DNA of 64,000 nucleotides from Dyella sp. ASV21 (GCF_016428975.1 NZ_JAELTT010000020.1:1-64000), one strand, 5' to 3'; shown: positions 36,229 to 45,916, counted from the stretch's first letter. Program-made: numbers and translations. The notes: generated by a model from the sequence alone, not told the origin.

Positions 36229-37128
36229 TCAACGCGACTGGCGTAGCCCGTGGGTGGCGGCGCGTACCAGTGCATCAGTCACGGTGACGAGGGTGCTGGA
36301 GCGAATGGCCCAGTGCTGCCAGTACAGCGGCACGTCCAGCCAGCGGTTAGGCGCGATGGCTTTGAGCGTGCCTTCGGCAAACGCTTCTTTCACCATGGAT
36401 TCGGGCGCCATGGCCCAGCCCAGCCCCAGCGCGGCACCTTCCACGAACGCGGTGGAGGAGGGCAGATAGTGCATCGGTGGTGAGAGACGGGCCCGGGTGA
36501 CACTGTGGATGAAGCGCCACTGCAGGGCATCCTTGCGGTTGAACACCAGCATGGGGGCGGTGGCCAGCGTGCCGGCATTCACGCCCTGCGAAAAATGGCG
36601 CGCGACAAAGGCCGGTGGCGCCACGGGCAAGTAGCGCATGATGCCCAGCTTCTTCACGCTGCAGCCTTGCACCGGCCGCGCTTCGGCGGTGATGGCGCCG
36701 AGTACCGAGCCATCGCGCAGCAAATCGGTAGTGTGGTCCTGATCGTCCACGCGCACATCGAACAGCAGGCCGTGTTTCTGGTGCAGGGGTGCGAGCGCGG
36801 GCAGGAGCCAGGTGGCGAGCGAGTCGGCATTCACCGCTACCGCGACGGAGTCAGGTGCCTCGTCGTTGCCGGCGACGTGAAAGTCCGCCAGCGTTTCCGC
36901 TTCCAGTCGGCGCATCTGCTGCACGCTGCGCAGCAGGCGTTCACCGGCTGGCGTGGCGCGGCAAGGTGCGCGACGCAGAATCAGTACCTGTCCGAGGCGA
37001 TCTTCCAGCGCCTTGATGCGCTGTGAGATGGCCGATGGCGTGAGCGAAAGGCGCTGCGCCGCCAGCTCGAAACTGCCCTCGTCAAGCACCGCCGCAAACG
37101 CTGCCAGCTGGGGATTGAGCAGGCTCAT
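36229..37128 (-). CDS. argP: LysR-family regulator ArgP (LysG/IciA type)
   Basis: A 299-residue LysR-type activator that senses arginine or lysine and controls the amino-acid exporter gene. The N-terminal winged helix (NPQLAAFAAVLDEGSFELAA, LTPSAISQRIKALEDRLG) is followed by the effector domain with VAVNADSLATWLLPAL and DVRVDDQDHTTDLLRDG, both typical of ArgP/LysG rather than other LysR proteins. It is divergent from a LysE-family exporter gene, the classical argP-argO / lysG-lysE arrangement. Confidence 0.92.
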   Translation of the reverse strand: MSLLNPQLAAFAAVLDEGSFELAAQRLSLTPSAISQRIKALEDRLGQVLILRRAPCRATPAGERLLRSVQQMRRLEAETLADFHVAGNDEAPDSVAVAVNADSLATWLLPALAPLHQKHGLLFDVRVDDQDHTTDLLRDGSVLGAITAEARPVQGCSVKKLGIMRYLPVAPPAFVARHFSQGVNAGTLATAPMLVFNRKDALQWRFIHSVTRARLSPPMHYLPSSTAFVEGAALGLGWAMAPESMVKEAFAEGTLKAIAPNRWLDVPLYWQHWAIRSSTLVTVTDALVRAATHGLRQSR

Positions 37129-37231
37129 GGCATGGACCTCTCATTAGGAAAGCTAAAGTGCCATAAGAATAATTAGTTTTACTGAATACGTCAGGCGCGG
37201 CACAGTGAACGCCTTTTCGAGGGTTTCTGTC
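37129..37231. promoter_or_regulatory. argP-lysE divergent control region
   Basis: A 103-base gap with an AT-rich core (about 37143-37190, including AAGAATAATTAGTTTTAC) between the divergent regulator and exporter genes. By analogy with argP-argO this should hold the ArgP binding site and both promoters; an exact operator is not resolved by eye. Confidence 0.55.
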
Positions 37232-37849
37232 ATGTTTTCTACGGCTTACCTGGCCGGGCTCGGTGCGGGTGCCGGCCTGATCATCGCTATCGGCGCGCAA
37301 AACGCCTTCGTATTACGGCAAGGTCTGCAGCGTCGCCATGTGGGCGCGGTGGTGTTGGTGTGCATCGTGGCCGATATCAGCCTGATCCTGCTGGGCGTGG
37401 CTGGCATTGGTTTGATGGTGAAGGAGCAGCCCGGTTTGCTTCAGTGGCTGCGCTTCGCCGGCGCGGCGTTCCTGAGTGCCTATGGTGTCTTTGCATTGCG
37501 CCGGGCATGGCAGGGCGAAAGCGGCTTGCAGCCGACGGGCGAGGCGGCGGCCAGCCGAGGTCGGGTCGTGCTTGCCTGCCTGGCGTTCACTCTGCTCAAT
37601 CCACACGTCTACCTGGACACCGTGGTGTTGCTGGGCAGTCTGTCCACCCATTACGACGGCGACGGGCGCTGGGTGTTTGCGGGCGGCGCGGCAACCGCGA
37701 GTGTGCTGTGGTTCCTGGCCCTGGGCTACGGCGCGCGCCTGCTTTTGCCGGTATTTCGCAGCCCGCTCGCCTGGCGCGTGTTCGATGTGGCGGTGGCGGT
37801 TTTCATGCTCACCCTGGCCGCGCTGCTGATCTTGCAGCCGATGGGCTGA
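37232..37849 (+). CDS. LysE/ArgO family amino-acid exporter
   Basis: A 205-residue, six-helix inner-membrane exporter of basic amino acids. The family N-terminus AGAGLIIAIGAQNAFVLRQG and the central LNPHVYLDTVVLLGS motif are clear. ATG 37232 follows CGAGGG; an in-frame GTG at 37205 would add nine residues. Length is close to E. coli ArgO (211). Control by the adjacent ArgP is expected. Whether lysine or arginine is the main substrate cannot be told. Confidence 0.92.
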   Translation: MFSTAYLAGLGAGAGLIIAIGAQNAFVLRQGLQRRHVGAVVLVCIVADISLILLGVAGIGLMVKEQPGLLQWLRFAGAAFLSAYGVFALRRAWQGESGLQPTGEAAASRGRVVLACLAFTLLNPHVYLDTVVLLGSLSTHYDGDGRWVFAGGAATASVLWFLALGYGARLLLPVFRSPLAWRVFDVAVAVFMLTLAALLILQPMG

Positions 37850-37909
37850 GCCAAGCGGCGGCAACGCCTCGGTTATCATGGGCATTCCCCTGATGACGGA
37901 TTGGCCGGC

Positions 37910-39541
37910 ATGCCCTCGTTACGTTTCGCCCTCGCGCAGTTTGATTTTCAAGTTGGCGCCGTCGCCGCCAATGCGGCTCGGGTAGGTGACCTGATAGCGC
38001 AGGCGCGCGAGGGTGGGGCATCGCTGGTGGCGTTCCCGGAGCTGACCCTGAGCGGTTATCCCCCGGAAGATCTGTTGCTGCGCCCCAGCTTTCTGGTGGC
38101 TTGCCAGTGCGAGCTCAACGCGCTGGCAGGCGCCACCAACGGTATCGCCGCGCTAGTAGGTCACCCGCACAGCGAGGGCGAGGTGTACAACGCCGCCAGC
38201 CTGCTGCGCGGCGGCAGTATCGAGTGGACGACGCACAAGCAGGCGTTGCCCAACTACGGTGTATTCGATGACAAGCGCTATTTCCGGCCGGGTCACGACA
38301 GTGCGGTGGCAACGATCGACGGCGTGCGGGTGGGCGTGGTGATCTGCGAGGACATCTGGCAGCCCGAGCCGGCCGCCAAGGCGGCCGCGGCAGGTGCCGA
38401 GCTGATCCTGGTGATCAATGCATCGCCCTGGGACGACGCCAAGCAGGCCGAGCGCGAGCAAGTGCTGGCCGCACGCGCCCGTGAAACCGGCTGCGCCATC
38501 GCCTACGTGAACATGGTCGGTGGCCAGGATGAGGTGGTGTACGACGGCGGCTCGCTGCTGGTGAATGCCGATGGCAGCCTCGCCGCGCGCGCGCCGAGCT
38601 TTGTCGATGCCCTGCTGTGGGTGGAGTTCGACAGCGCCACGCGCACGTTGCGCGCCGAGGATTGGCCCGTGGCGGTCGATGACTCGCTGGAAGCCACGCT
38701 GTACAACGCGCTGGTGCGCGGCATTCGCGACTACATCGACAAGAACGGGTTTTCCGGTGTCTTGCTAGGCCTTTCAGGTGGCATCGATTCGGCATTGACC
38801 CTGGCGCTGGCCGTGGATGCGCTGGGGCCTGAGCGTGTTACGGCGGTGATGATGCCTACGCGCTATACCTCGCAGTTGTCGCTGGATGGCGCGCGCGCGC
38901 AAGCGGAACAGTTGGGCGTGGAATACCACATCATCCATATCGAGCCGATGGTGGATTCCTTCCTCGACGCACTGGCACCTGCGTTCGCCGGCAAGTCGGC
39001 CGACACCACCGAGGAAAACCTGCAATCGCGCACGCGTGGCGTGACGTTGATGGCGCTGTCCAACAAGCACGGGCGCCTGCTGCTCGCTACCGGCAACAAA
39101 AGTGAGATGGCGGTCGGCTATGCAACCTTGTACGGCGACATGTGTGGTGCCTATGCGCCGCTGAAGGACGTCTACAAGACGGTAGTGTATCGCCTGTCGC
39201 GCTGGCGCAACGCGCATGCGGCCCGGTTGGGCGGCAGCGAGGCGATTCCGTCCGCTGTGATCGATCGCCCGCCGTCGGCGGAGCTGCGTGACAACCAGAT
39301 CGACCAGGATTCGCTGCCGCCCTACGATGAGTTGGACGCTATCCTCGCGCGCTTTATCGAAGGCGAGCAGTCGCAGGCCGAGATCGCCGCGCAAGGCTTC
39401 CATGCCGATACGGTGCGCCGTGTGGTGCGACTGGTGTTGCTCAATGAGTTCAAGCGCCGCCAATCCGCTCCCGGTCCCCGCGTGACCACCCGCGCCTTCG
39501 GCCGCGAGCGTCGCTATCCGATCACCTCGGGTTGGAAGTAA
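37910..39541 (+). CDS. nadE: Glutamine-dependent NAD+ synthetase
   Basis: A 543-residue two-domain enzyme for the last step of NAD synthesis. The N-terminal nitrilase-fold glutaminase (1 to about 260) has the triad Glu44 (FPELTLSGYPPED), Lys110 (HKQALPNYG) and Cys146 (VICEDIW); the C-terminal synthetase has the ATP P-loop LGLSGGIDSAL and TGNKSEMAVGY. Having both domains means glutamine, not free ammonia, is the nitrogen donor. ATG 37910 gives the usual SLRFALAQFDFQVG start; an in-frame TTG lies nine bases upstream. Confidence 0.96.
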   Translation: MPSLRFALAQFDFQVGAVAANAARVGDLIAQAREGGASLVAFPELTLSGYPPEDLLLRPSFLVACQCELNALAGATNGIAALVGHPHSEGEVYNAASLLRGGSIEWTTHKQALPNYGVFDDKRYFRPGHDSAVATIDGVRVGVVICEDIWQPEPAAKAAAAGAELILVINASPWDDAKQAEREQVLAARARETGCAIAYVNMVGGQDEVVYDGGSLLVNADGSLAARAPSFVDALLWVEFDSATRTLRAEDWPVAVDDSLEATLYNALVRGIRDYIDKNGFSGVLLGLSGGIDSALTLALAVDALGPERVTAVMMPTRYTSQLSLDGARAQAEQLGVEYHIIHIEPMVDSFLDALAPAFAGKSADTTEENLQSRTRGVTLMALSNKHGRLLLATGNKSEMAVGYATLYGDMCGAYAPLKDVYKTVVYRLSRWRNAHAARLGGSEAIPSAVIDRPPSAELRDNQIDQDSLPPYDELDAILARFIEGEQSQAEIAAQGFHADTVRRVVRLVLLNEFKRRQSAPGPRVTTRAFGRERRYPITSGWK

Positions 39542-39609
39542 AGCCGGCGCCAGCGCCTATGGCGGCGAGCTGCAGGCGGCGTCACCGCATCGCGGCGATC
39601 AAGCGCCAT

Positions 39610-39644
39610 AAAAAAGCCGGCAAGCTCGCGCTGCCGGCTTTTTT
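39610..39644. terminator. Bidirectional terminator between nadE and bamD
   Basis: AAAAAAGCCGGCA / TGCCGGCTTTTTT, a 13-bp stem with a 9-base loop and A/T runs on both sides, between the converging ends of nadE and bamD. Confidence 0.94.
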
Positions 39645-39678
39645 CATGCCCGCCCGAGGGCGGGCCGTGTCATTTCTA

Positions 39679-40518
39679 TCAATGATGGCCCGAGAACGGA
39701 ATCAACTTGCGGATCAGCGAGGGCGAGTGCGGCCACTTCGCGTCCTTCAGGTACGGATGATTCGGGTAGTTCATGGCGAGCACCTGGCGGGTCTGGTCGG
39801 CCAGCGTCTTCTGGTCCATGCCCAGGTAGCTGCGGGTCAGAATGGCCAGCGCGTCACCGGTCTGCGGAGCCTGCTGGTAGTGCTCTATCACGTACTGGGC
39901 GCGATTGGCCGAGGCGATATAGGCTTTGTTGCGCAGGTAGAACTCCGCGACATTGATCTCGAACTGGGCAAGCAGGTTACGCAGGTAAACCATGCGCTGG
40001 CGCGCGTCAGCGGTGTAGGCGCTGTCCGGGAAGCGGCGCGACAGTTCCGAGAAATCGTCAAACGACTTCAGGTTGAAGCCCTGGTCACGGCGGGTTTCCG
40101 GCTCGCCCGACTGCAGAAAGCGCTCCATGGCGCCGCCCGTACGGTCAAAATTGATCAGACCGCGCAGGTAATAGGCATAATCCACATGCTTTTGGGTCGG
40201 ATACGTCTTGATGAAGCGGTTGATCGTGGAATAAGCGTCGTCCGGCTGGTTGTCCTTGTACTGCGAGTAGGCCAAATCAAGCTGGGCCTGCTCATTGAAG
40301 TCACCGGACGGGAAGCGCGCGATCAGACGCTGGTAGGATTTGGTCGCCGCCGAATAGTCGGCGTGCTGCATGGAGTCGTGGGCCTTGGCGTAGAGCTTGT
40401 CCACCGGCAGGGTATCGTTGTTGTCCTTCTTGTGGCCGAACATCGAGCAGGCGCTCATCGAAACGGCGATGGCGAGCACGACAAAGACTTTGAAAGCCGG
40501 CAGCTTGGTTACGCGCAT
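39679..40518 (-). CDS. bamD: Outer-membrane assembly lipoprotein BamD
   Basis: A 279-residue TPR lipoprotein of the BAM complex that inserts beta-barrel proteins in the outer membrane. The signal peptide ends in the lipobox MSAC (AVSMSAC|SMFG). Tetratricopeptide segments follow, with the family phrase LYAKAHDSMQHADYSAATKSYQ-like start, FIKTYPTQKHVDYAYYLRGL, RRDQGFNLKSFDDFSELSRR and PDSAYTADARQRM. ATG 40518 is chosen because it starts the signal peptide; the frame continues upstream without meaning. Divergent from rluD, the usual order. Confidence 0.94.
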   Translation of the reverse strand: MRVTKLPAFKVFVVLAIAVSMSACSMFGHKKDNNDTLPVDKLYAKAHDSMQHADYSAATKSYQRLIARFPSGDFNEQAQLDLAYSQYKDNQPDDAYSTINRFIKTYPTQKHVDYAYYLRGLINFDRTGGAMERFLQSGEPETRRDQGFNLKSFDDFSELSRRFPDSAYTADARQRMVYLRNLLAQFEINVAEFYLRNKAYIASANRAQYVIEHYQQAPQTGDALAILTRSYLGMDQKTLADQTRQVLAMNYPNHPYLKDAKWPHSPSLIRKLIPFSGHH

Positions 40519-40588
40519 GAGAAAGGGTTCAGATGTTTGATCGAAAAGGGATGATAGCCGAAACCGCCGGTTGCTCGGGCACCAGGCC

Positions 40589-41566
40589 ATGACGACGATT
40601 CGCCATGAGGCCAGCGTCCCCCTGTCTGCCGCAGGTCGGAGGTTCGACCAGGCGTTGGCCGAGATGTTCCCGGACTACTCCCGCTCCCGACTCACCAGCT
40701 GGATCAAGGCCGGCGCGGTGACCCTGGATGGCGCCGTGGCGCCGCCCCGCCAGCTGTTGCGGGGTGGGGAAAAGGTGCGCCTGGAGGCCGAGTTGGAAAA
40801 TGAGGTGGAGCTGGCGCCGGAGGCCATCGCGCTCGATATCGTCTATGAGGACGAGCACCTTCTGGTGCTGAACAAGCCGGCCGGGCTGGTGGTGCACCCG
40901 GGTGCGGGCAATAGCGCCGGCACCGTCCTGAACGCCTTGCTGCATCACGATCCGGCCCTGGCCCAGCTGCCGCGTGGCGGCATCGTGCACCGGCTGGACA
41001 AGGACACGTCGGGCCTGATGGTGGTGGCCAAAACCCTCCCCGCCCATACCGCCCTGGTGGACATGCTGTCCCGCCACGATGTGGAGCGGCAGTACGAGGC
41101 CGTGGTGCTGGGCACCCTGGTGGCCGGTGGCACCGTGGACGCCCCGATCGGTCGCCATATGGGCGATCGCCTGCGTCAGGCCGTGCGCGACGAGGAGGAC
41201 GGCAAGCATGCCGTCACGCATTACCGCCTGCGCGAGCGTTTCCGGGCCCACAGCCTCATTCAGTGCAGCCTGGAAACCGGCCGTACCCATCAGATTCGCG
41301 TGCATATGGGGCATATCGGACATGCCCTGGTCGGCGATCCGCTGTACGGCGGCGGCCTGAAGCTGCCCAAGGGGGCCAGCGCCGAGCTGGTCGCGGCCTT
41401 GCGCGGCTTCCGTCGCCAGGCGCTGCATGCCGAACGCCTGGCGTTCGAGCACCCGGTGACCCATGAACCGATGTCCTTCAGTGCCCCTCGTCCCGCCGAC
41501 CAGCAGGCGTTGATCGACGCCCTGCGGGAGGATGCCCGTCACGCCGACCCGGATGACTGGTCCTGA
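40589..41566 (+). CDS. rluD: 23S rRNA pseudouridine synthase RluD
   Basis: A 325-residue pseudouridine synthase that modifies helix 69 of 23S rRNA. The N-terminal S4-like domain ([22 protein letters not shown]) is followed by the catalytic domain with Asp137 in [25 protein letters not shown] and GDPLYG. ATG 40589 is preferred over an in-frame TTG 18 bases upstream. In enterobacteria the next genes are pgeF (yfiH) and clpB; here both are present further on with insertions in between. Confidence 0.95.
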   Translation: MTTIRHEASVPLSAAGRRFDQALAEMFPDYSRSRLTSWIKAGAVTLDGAVAPPRQLLRGGEKVRLEAELENEVELAPEAIALDIVYEDEHLLVLNKPAGLVVHPGAGNSAGTVLNALLHHDPALAQLPRGGIVHRLDKDTSGLMVVAKTLPAHTALVDMLSRHDVERQYEAVVLGTLVAGGTVDAPIGRHMGDRLRQAVRDEEDGKHAVTHYRLRERFRAHSLIQCSLETGRTHQIRVHMGHIGHALVGDPLYGGGLKLPKGASAELVAALRGFRRQALHAERLAFEHPVTHEPMSFSAPRPADQQALIDALREDARHADPDDWS

Positions 41567-41579
41567 GCATCGGTGCCTG

Positions 41580-41607
41580 ACCCAGGCGCCATGGCTTGCG
41601 CCTGGGT
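41580..41607 (+). terminator. Hairpin after rluD
   Basis: Perfect 10-bp stem ACCCAGGCGC / GCGCCTGGGT with an 8-base loop, 13 bases after the rluD stop. Only two T residues follow, so it is a weak terminator candidate. Confidence 0.5.
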
Positions 41608-41693
41608 TATGTCCCTGCCAAATACCTGGCAGTCCGTGTCCAGGCTGCTGGGTATAGTGGCGCGGTTGGTCCATTGAGAACGGGGGAGTATCT

Positions 41694-43067
41694 GTGCAGG
41701 GAAGGACAGAACATGGGGCGAAGTACCTGCAGGCGCTTTGCCTGCTGCTGATCCTGCTGGTTGGCATGGGGCTGAGGCTAGGTACCGCGGCGCATACCGA
41801 GGTGGACCATCCGATTCGCAATGACGCGCGCGAGTACGTGGCTTATGCCTGGAACGCCAAGTATGAGGGCGTGTATTCGCAGGGCATGGGTCCGATCTTG
41901 GGGCAAACCAACGTACCACTGACCCCGGATGCCTTTCGTCCACCCGGTTATCCCATGTATCTGAGCATGTTTCTGCAAGGACAGCTGGACACCGGCTTTG
42001 TGGCGCGAGTGGTTCATGCCCAGGCGTGGATGGCAGGGTTGACCTTGCTTTGCTCGACGTTGTTGGCCATGGCTTTGCTAGGGGCTTGGCCGGGGTTGGC
42101 ACTGGGCATGCTGGTGGCATTGAGCCCCCATCAGAACGTCTATGTGGCCTATCTGCTCAGCGAAACTTCCTTCGGCTTTGCATTGATGGCGGCGCTGTCA
42201 CTTGGCGCGGCATGCGCGTGCGTCAAGTCCCCCCGTTGGCGCATGGTGCTTGCATTGGCTTCGGGTCTGCTGTTTGGCGCTGCCTGCCTGATCAGGCCCA
42301 CGCTCAACCCATGGGTACCCGCTTTGCTGCTATTGCTGGTGCTGCCCGCCGTGCGGCGTTTTTGGCGCGAAATCGCCACACTCTCGCTGGGCTTCGCGCT
42401 GGCGATGTCGCCTTGGTGGGCGCGCAACGAAATCACCCTGCATGAAATGAGCAGCCCGCAGCTCATGCTGTTGAACGTAGAGCAGGGTAGCTATATCGAC
42501 TTGATGTACGACGGGCGGCCGGAGACTTACGGTTCGGCGAATAGGTTCGATCCCGATGCTGTAAAGGCGGCATCCAGCTGGTCAAGCCTGCTCGAGAGTT
42601 TGGGCGCCAAGTTCGCCAGCCATCCGGTGGCCATGCTGCGCTGGTATCTGTTCGGCAAGATTTTCTGCTTCTTTTCCTGGTCGTCGCCTGAGGGTTGGGG
42701 GGACATCTATGCCTATCCGGTCCTTAGCTCACCGTGGTTGAACGACCCTCGGTACATGGTCATCGCCTCGCTGATGTCGGGTCTGCATGCACCGCTGATG
42801 GCGTTCGGCATGCTGGGTATGTTGCTGGCGTTTCTGCCGGCGACACGCCGTCTATTCGGTGCATCGCGAACGGATGCGCTGCGATTGCTCGCTTTGCTGC
42901 ACCTGTTCGCGGTGGGTGTGCACATGGTTACGCAGCCTTTTGCGCGCTACAGCGTGCCGTTCCGGCCCGTGAGCTTCTTGCTGGCGGTGTTTGCGCTGGT
43001 GTGGTTGTACCGGCGCTACCAAGAACATCGCGGCCAGCAGGCGCAGACCGTGGCGAGCCATGCTTGA
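41694..43067 (+). CDS. Polytopic membrane protein, GT-C (ArnT/PMT-like) glycosyltransferase candidate
   Basis: A 457-residue protein with about ten hydrophobic helices. GTG 41694 is well placed after GGGGGAG. The first periplasmic loop has acidic residues followed by Tyr (PIRNDAREYVAYAWN) and then RPPGYPMYLSMF, the pattern of GT-C enzymes of the PMT/GT39 type, which use polyprenyl-phosphate sugars to modify lipids or proteins in the periplasm. Helix-rich middle and C-terminal parts contain CLIRPTLNPWVPAL and QPFARYSVPFRP. No acceptor or donor can be named. It overlaps pgeF by 8 bases and interrupts the rluD-pgeF pair. Confidence 0.72.
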   Translation: MQGRTEHGAKYLQALCLLLILLVGMGLRLGTAAHTEVDHPIRNDAREYVAYAWNAKYEGVYSQGMGPILGQTNVPLTPDAFRPPGYPMYLSMFLQGQLDTGFVARVVHAQAWMAGLTLLCSTLLAMALLGAWPGLALGMLVALSPHQNVYVAYLLSETSFGFALMAALSLGAACACVKSPRWRMVLALASGLLFGAACLIRPTLNPWVPALLLLLVLPAVRRFWREIATLSLGFALAMSPWWARNEITLHEMSSPQLMLLNVEQGSYIDLMYDGRPETYGSANRFDPDAVKAASSWSSLLESLGAKFASHPVAMLRWYLFGKIFCFFSWSSPEGWGDIYAYPVLSSPWLNDPRYMVIASLMSGLHAPLMAFGMLGMLLAFLPATRRLFGASRTDALRLLALLHLFAVGVHMVTQPFARYSVPFRPVSFLLAVFALVWLYRRYQEHRGQQAQTVASHA

Positions 43068-43806
43068 CGGCTGGCTGATCCCCGAGTGGCCGGCGCCTTC
43101 GCGGGTGCGCGCGGCGGTCAGCACCCGGCAGTTGCCGGGGCATTCGCCGGCGCCCTATGAGCGCTTCAACCTGGGCGCGAATTGCGGCGATGCACTCGAT
43201 GCGGTGCGGGCCAACCGGGCCTTGGTGCCGACCATGCTGGGCCTGGCTCGCGAGCCTCATTGGCTGCAGCAGGTGCACGGTGTCGACGTGGTGGATATCG
43301 ACGACCCGGGGCTTCAGGCGACCCTGCGGGCGGATGCCTCCATGACCACGCGCGCGGGCGAGCCATTGGCCATTCTTACCGCCGACTGCCTGCCAGCTCT
43401 GTTCTGCACCCGCGATGGCGGCGCCGTGGCGGCGGCGCATGCGGGCTGGCGCGGTTTGCAGGCCGGCGTGCTGGAGGCTGCGGTGAGGGCACTGCCGGCG
43501 CCCCCGTCGGAGGTGATGGCGTGGCTGGGCCCCTGTATCGGGGTGACCAGCTACGAGGTGGGGGAGGAAGTGCGCGAGGCGTTCCTTATGTCAGACCAGG
43601 GGGCGGATAGCTGCTTTCACGCCACGCGCCCCGGGCATTGGCTATGTGACCTGGCAGGCTTGGCCCGCCGCCGATTGGCGGCGGCAGGTGTCGCCGCGGT
43701 GTGTGGGGGCGGTTTCGATACCCGTACCGACGCCCGGTTCTATTCCTATCGGCGTGACGCCGCGCAAAGCGGACGCTTTGTCAGCCTGGTCTGGCTGGAG
43801 TCCTAG
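43060..43806 (+). CDS. pgeF: Peptidoglycan editing factor / purine nucleoside phosphorylase (YfiH, laccase-domain)
   Basis: A 248-residue cytosolic YfiH/PgeF protein of the CNF1/YfiH superfamily. Family members have purine nucleoside phosphorylase/adenosine deaminase activity, and PgeF in E. coli keeps wrong amino acids out of muropeptides. Metal and active-site motifs are visible: FNLGANCGD, LTADCLPALF, AAHAGWRGL, LGPCIG and FYSYRRD. ATG 43060 overlaps the stop of the upstream glycosyltransferase gene (ATGCTTGA), so its translation is coupled to that gene. The older name polyphenol oxidase comes from distant laccase assays. Confidence 0.92.
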   Translation: MLDGWLIPEWPAPSRVRAAVSTRQLPGHSPAPYERFNLGANCGDALDAVRANRALVPTMLGLAREPHWLQQVHGVDVVDIDDPGLQATLRADASMTTRAGEPLAILTADCLPALFCTRDGGAVAAAHAGWRGLQAGVLEAAVRALPAPPSEVMAWLGPCIGVTSYEVGEEVREAFLMSDQGADSCFHATRPGHWLCDLAGLARRRLAAAGVAAVCGGGFDTRTDARFYSYRRDAAQSGRFVSLVWLES

Positions 43807-43943
43807 GACATAACCGGTTCCTTGGGTAGGCGGAAGTTGACGCAAGGCTGACGTGAGCGCAAATTATTGCGGTGGCATCGCAAAAGGACGGGGCCTGTGG
43901 GGCGATGCTCATCCCCGAGTCAGCCGCATTCCAAGGAGGTCGC

Positions 43944-44477
43944 ATGAAACGTAGTCATGTCGTCATGCTCGTCGGCGCGTTGTCGGTAATGGCGGGTGCC
44001 GCGGTGGCATCTACCGGATCGCTTACCGAGTTTCGCCCAAAGGTATTGCCGGTGTTGGTACAGGTGAGCTCCTCCGGCAAGGTCACGTCGGCTTCGCCGG
44101 CTTACCCACTCGATCGCCGATTCAGTCGTCTGCTCGATCAGAGCCTGGGTGAAATGATCACCAAGCCTGCCTATGAGCGGGGCCGCGCGGTATCCAGTCA
44201 GTTCGTGATCAACCTGGCCCTGGAGGTTTCTCCGCGGGAGCAAGGTGACTACGACGCCAAGTTTGTCTACGTCTCCACGCAGCCGGTGCCGTTCGGCCTG
44301 TGGCACTGGGTGCATATCGATGGCTACCAGTTGGCCCTTGCCGGTCCGAACGACCGCATCAACCGCTACGACCGCCCGCATATCGACCCACCGGAAAACC
44401 GCGCGCCGGTGCAGAGCACCCGCGATCTGGCACCCACTGGCTCGGCTGCCGCGACGGGCGGCAAGCAGGGGCGCTAG
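43944..44477 (+). CDS. Hypothetical exported protein
   Basis: A 177-residue protein I do not recognise. ATG 43944 has a near-perfect AAGGAGGT ribosome site four bases upstream, so it should be well translated. Residues 1-22 are a signal peptide (MKRSHVVMLVGALSVMAGA, cut near VAS). The mature part has the pattern EFRPKVLPVLVQVSSSGKVT, SPAYPLDRRFSRLLDQSL, then a stretch of predicted beta strands and a Pro-rich, charged tail (about 140-177) that looks disordered. It sits alone between pgeF and the convergent otsA. A small periplasmic or surface protein is the most that can be said. Confidence 0.75.
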   Translation: MKRSHVVMLVGALSVMAGAAVASTGSLTEFRPKVLPVLVQVSSSGKVTSASPAYPLDRRFSRLLDQSLGEMITKPAYERGRAVSSQFVINLALEVSPREQGDYDAKFVYVSTQPVPFGLWHWVHIDGYQLALAGPNDRINRYDRPHIDPPENRAPVQSTRDLAPTGSAAATGGKQGR

Positions 44478-44488
44478 TGAAAGGATCG

Positions 44489-44515
44489 CCGAACCCGCCG
44501 CCGGGGCGGGCTCGG
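44489..44515. terminator. Hairpin between convergent exported-protein gene and otsA
   Basis: CCGA-A-CCCGCC / GGCGGG-C-TCGG, 10 base pairs with one mismatch and a short loop, inside the 47-base convergent gap. There is no U-tract, so the terminator call is positional. Confidence 0.45.
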
Positions 44516-44524
44516 CAGTCCGGG

Positions 44525-45916
44525 CTAAGAGCCGGCCAGGCGTGTGAGGAACCCGTTGCGCCAGGCGGTGATGTCCTGTCTCTCCAGTACATCCATCATG
44601 CGGCGCCAGCGCATGCGCCGTTCTTGCAGCGGCATGGTGAGTGCGCGCTCCAGCGCCTCGGCCACTTCCTCGGTATCGGCGGGATTCACCAGTAGCGCAT
44701 CGCCCAATTCCTGCGCAGCCCCTGCAAAGCGCGAGAGCACCAGCACGCCCGGATCATCCGGGTTCTGGCTGGCGACATATTCTTTGGCCACCAGGTTCAT
44801 GCCATCGCGCAAGGGGGTGACCAGCCCCACGCGCGCCGCACGGTAGTAGCCGCTCAGCAGGCTGTGCGGAAAGGAGTTGTTGACGTAGCGGATGGGCACC
44901 CAATCGGGCGCGGCGTACAGCCCGTTGATATGGCCGGCGCTGCGTTCCAGCTCGCGGCGAATCTGGCGGTACTCCGGCACACCGCCGCGAGAGGGCGGTG
45001 CGATCTGCAGGAAGCTCACCTTGCGGTGCAATGCGGGCGAACGCTCCAGCAGGCGGGCATAGGCCTGGAATCGCTCGGGCAGGCCTTTGGAGTAATCGAG
45101 CCGGTCTACACCGATGATCAGGGCGCGGCCTTCCAGGCTCTGCCGTAGATGGTGAATCTCCTCGTGCTCATGGGCGTGGCTCGCCGCCTCGGCCACCTGA
45201 CGGGTATCGATGCCAATGGGAAACACCTCGGCGCGAAAACCGTGCCCGCCGGGCGTGTGCAGGCGGCCATCGCGGCGCATGCTGGCGCCGATCTCGTGCA
45301 AGAAATACTCCTCCAGCGCGCGCCGGTCGCGTGCCGTATGAAGGCCCACCAGGTCGTAGCTGGACAGGGTTTCCAGCAGCTCCTGGTGGTGAGGCAGGGC
45401 AATCAGCAGGCCCGCCGCCGGCAACGGCGTGTGCAGGAAGAAGCCAATGCGATTTCGCAGGCCGCGCTCGCGCAGCATCGCGGCAAGTGGGATCAGGTGA
45501 TAGTCGTTCACCCACACCGCATCGTCGGGGCCGATCAACGGGAGCAGTTGTTCGGCGAACAAATTGTTGACGCGTAGATAGCCGGCCAGATGCTTGCGGT
45601 TGTAGTCGACCAAATCGGGGCGGTAATGCAGCAAGGGCCACAGCGTACGGTTGGCGAAGCCATCGTAGAATTCGTCATGGTCGCTGCGGGAGAGATCGAT
45701 GGTGGCGTATGCCACCTCGCCGTCCTGCCGCCGGTGAAGTCCGGTGCCCGCGTGGCGCGCGATCTTTCCGCTCCAGCCGAACCACAGCCCACCGCGTTCC
45801 TGCAGGGCGGCGCGCATGGCCGAGGCCAGTCCGCCCGTGGCGGTCTGGTCAGGCAGGGCCACGCGGTTGGAAACCACCACCAGGCGGCGTGGGACGCTTG
45901 GGCGCCCAAGAGACAT
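44525..45916 (-). CDS. otsA: Trehalose-6-phosphate synthase
   Basis: A 463-residue GT20 enzyme that joins UDP-glucose and glucose-6-phosphate to trehalose-6-phosphate. Visible signs: [14 protein letters not shown] at the N-terminus, GGLASAM (UDP loop), [25 protein letters not shown], and [15 protein letters not shown] with the Arg and Lys that hold the donor phosphates, then [12 protein letters not shown]. Length matches E. coli OtsA (474). The start is ATG 45916 (TGATG with the GH15 stop) or GTG 45919. It is the last gene of the minus-strand operon otsB-GH15-otsA. Confidence 0.95.
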   Translation of the reverse strand: MSLGRPSVPRRLVVVSNRVALPDQTATGGLASAMRAALQERGGLWFGWSGKIARHAGTGLHRRQDGEVAYATIDLSRSDHDEFYDGFANRTLWPLLHYRPDLVDYNRKHLAGYLRVNNLFAEQLLPLIGPDDAVWVNDYHLIPLAAMLRERGLRNRIGFFLHTPLPAAGLLIALPHHQELLETLSSYDLVGLHTARDRRALEEYFLHEIGASMRRDGRLHTPGGHGFRAEVFPIGIDTRQVAEAASHAHEHEEIHHLRQSLEGRALIIGVDRLDYSKGLPERFQAYARLLERSPALHRKVSFLQIAPPSRGGVPEYRQIRRELERSAGHINGLYAAPDWVPIRYVNNSFPHSLLSGYYRAARVGLVTPLRDGMNLVAKEYVASQNPDDPGVLVLSRFAGAAQELGDALLVNPADTEEVAEALERALTMPLQERRMRWRRMMDVLERQDITAWRNGFLTRLAGS

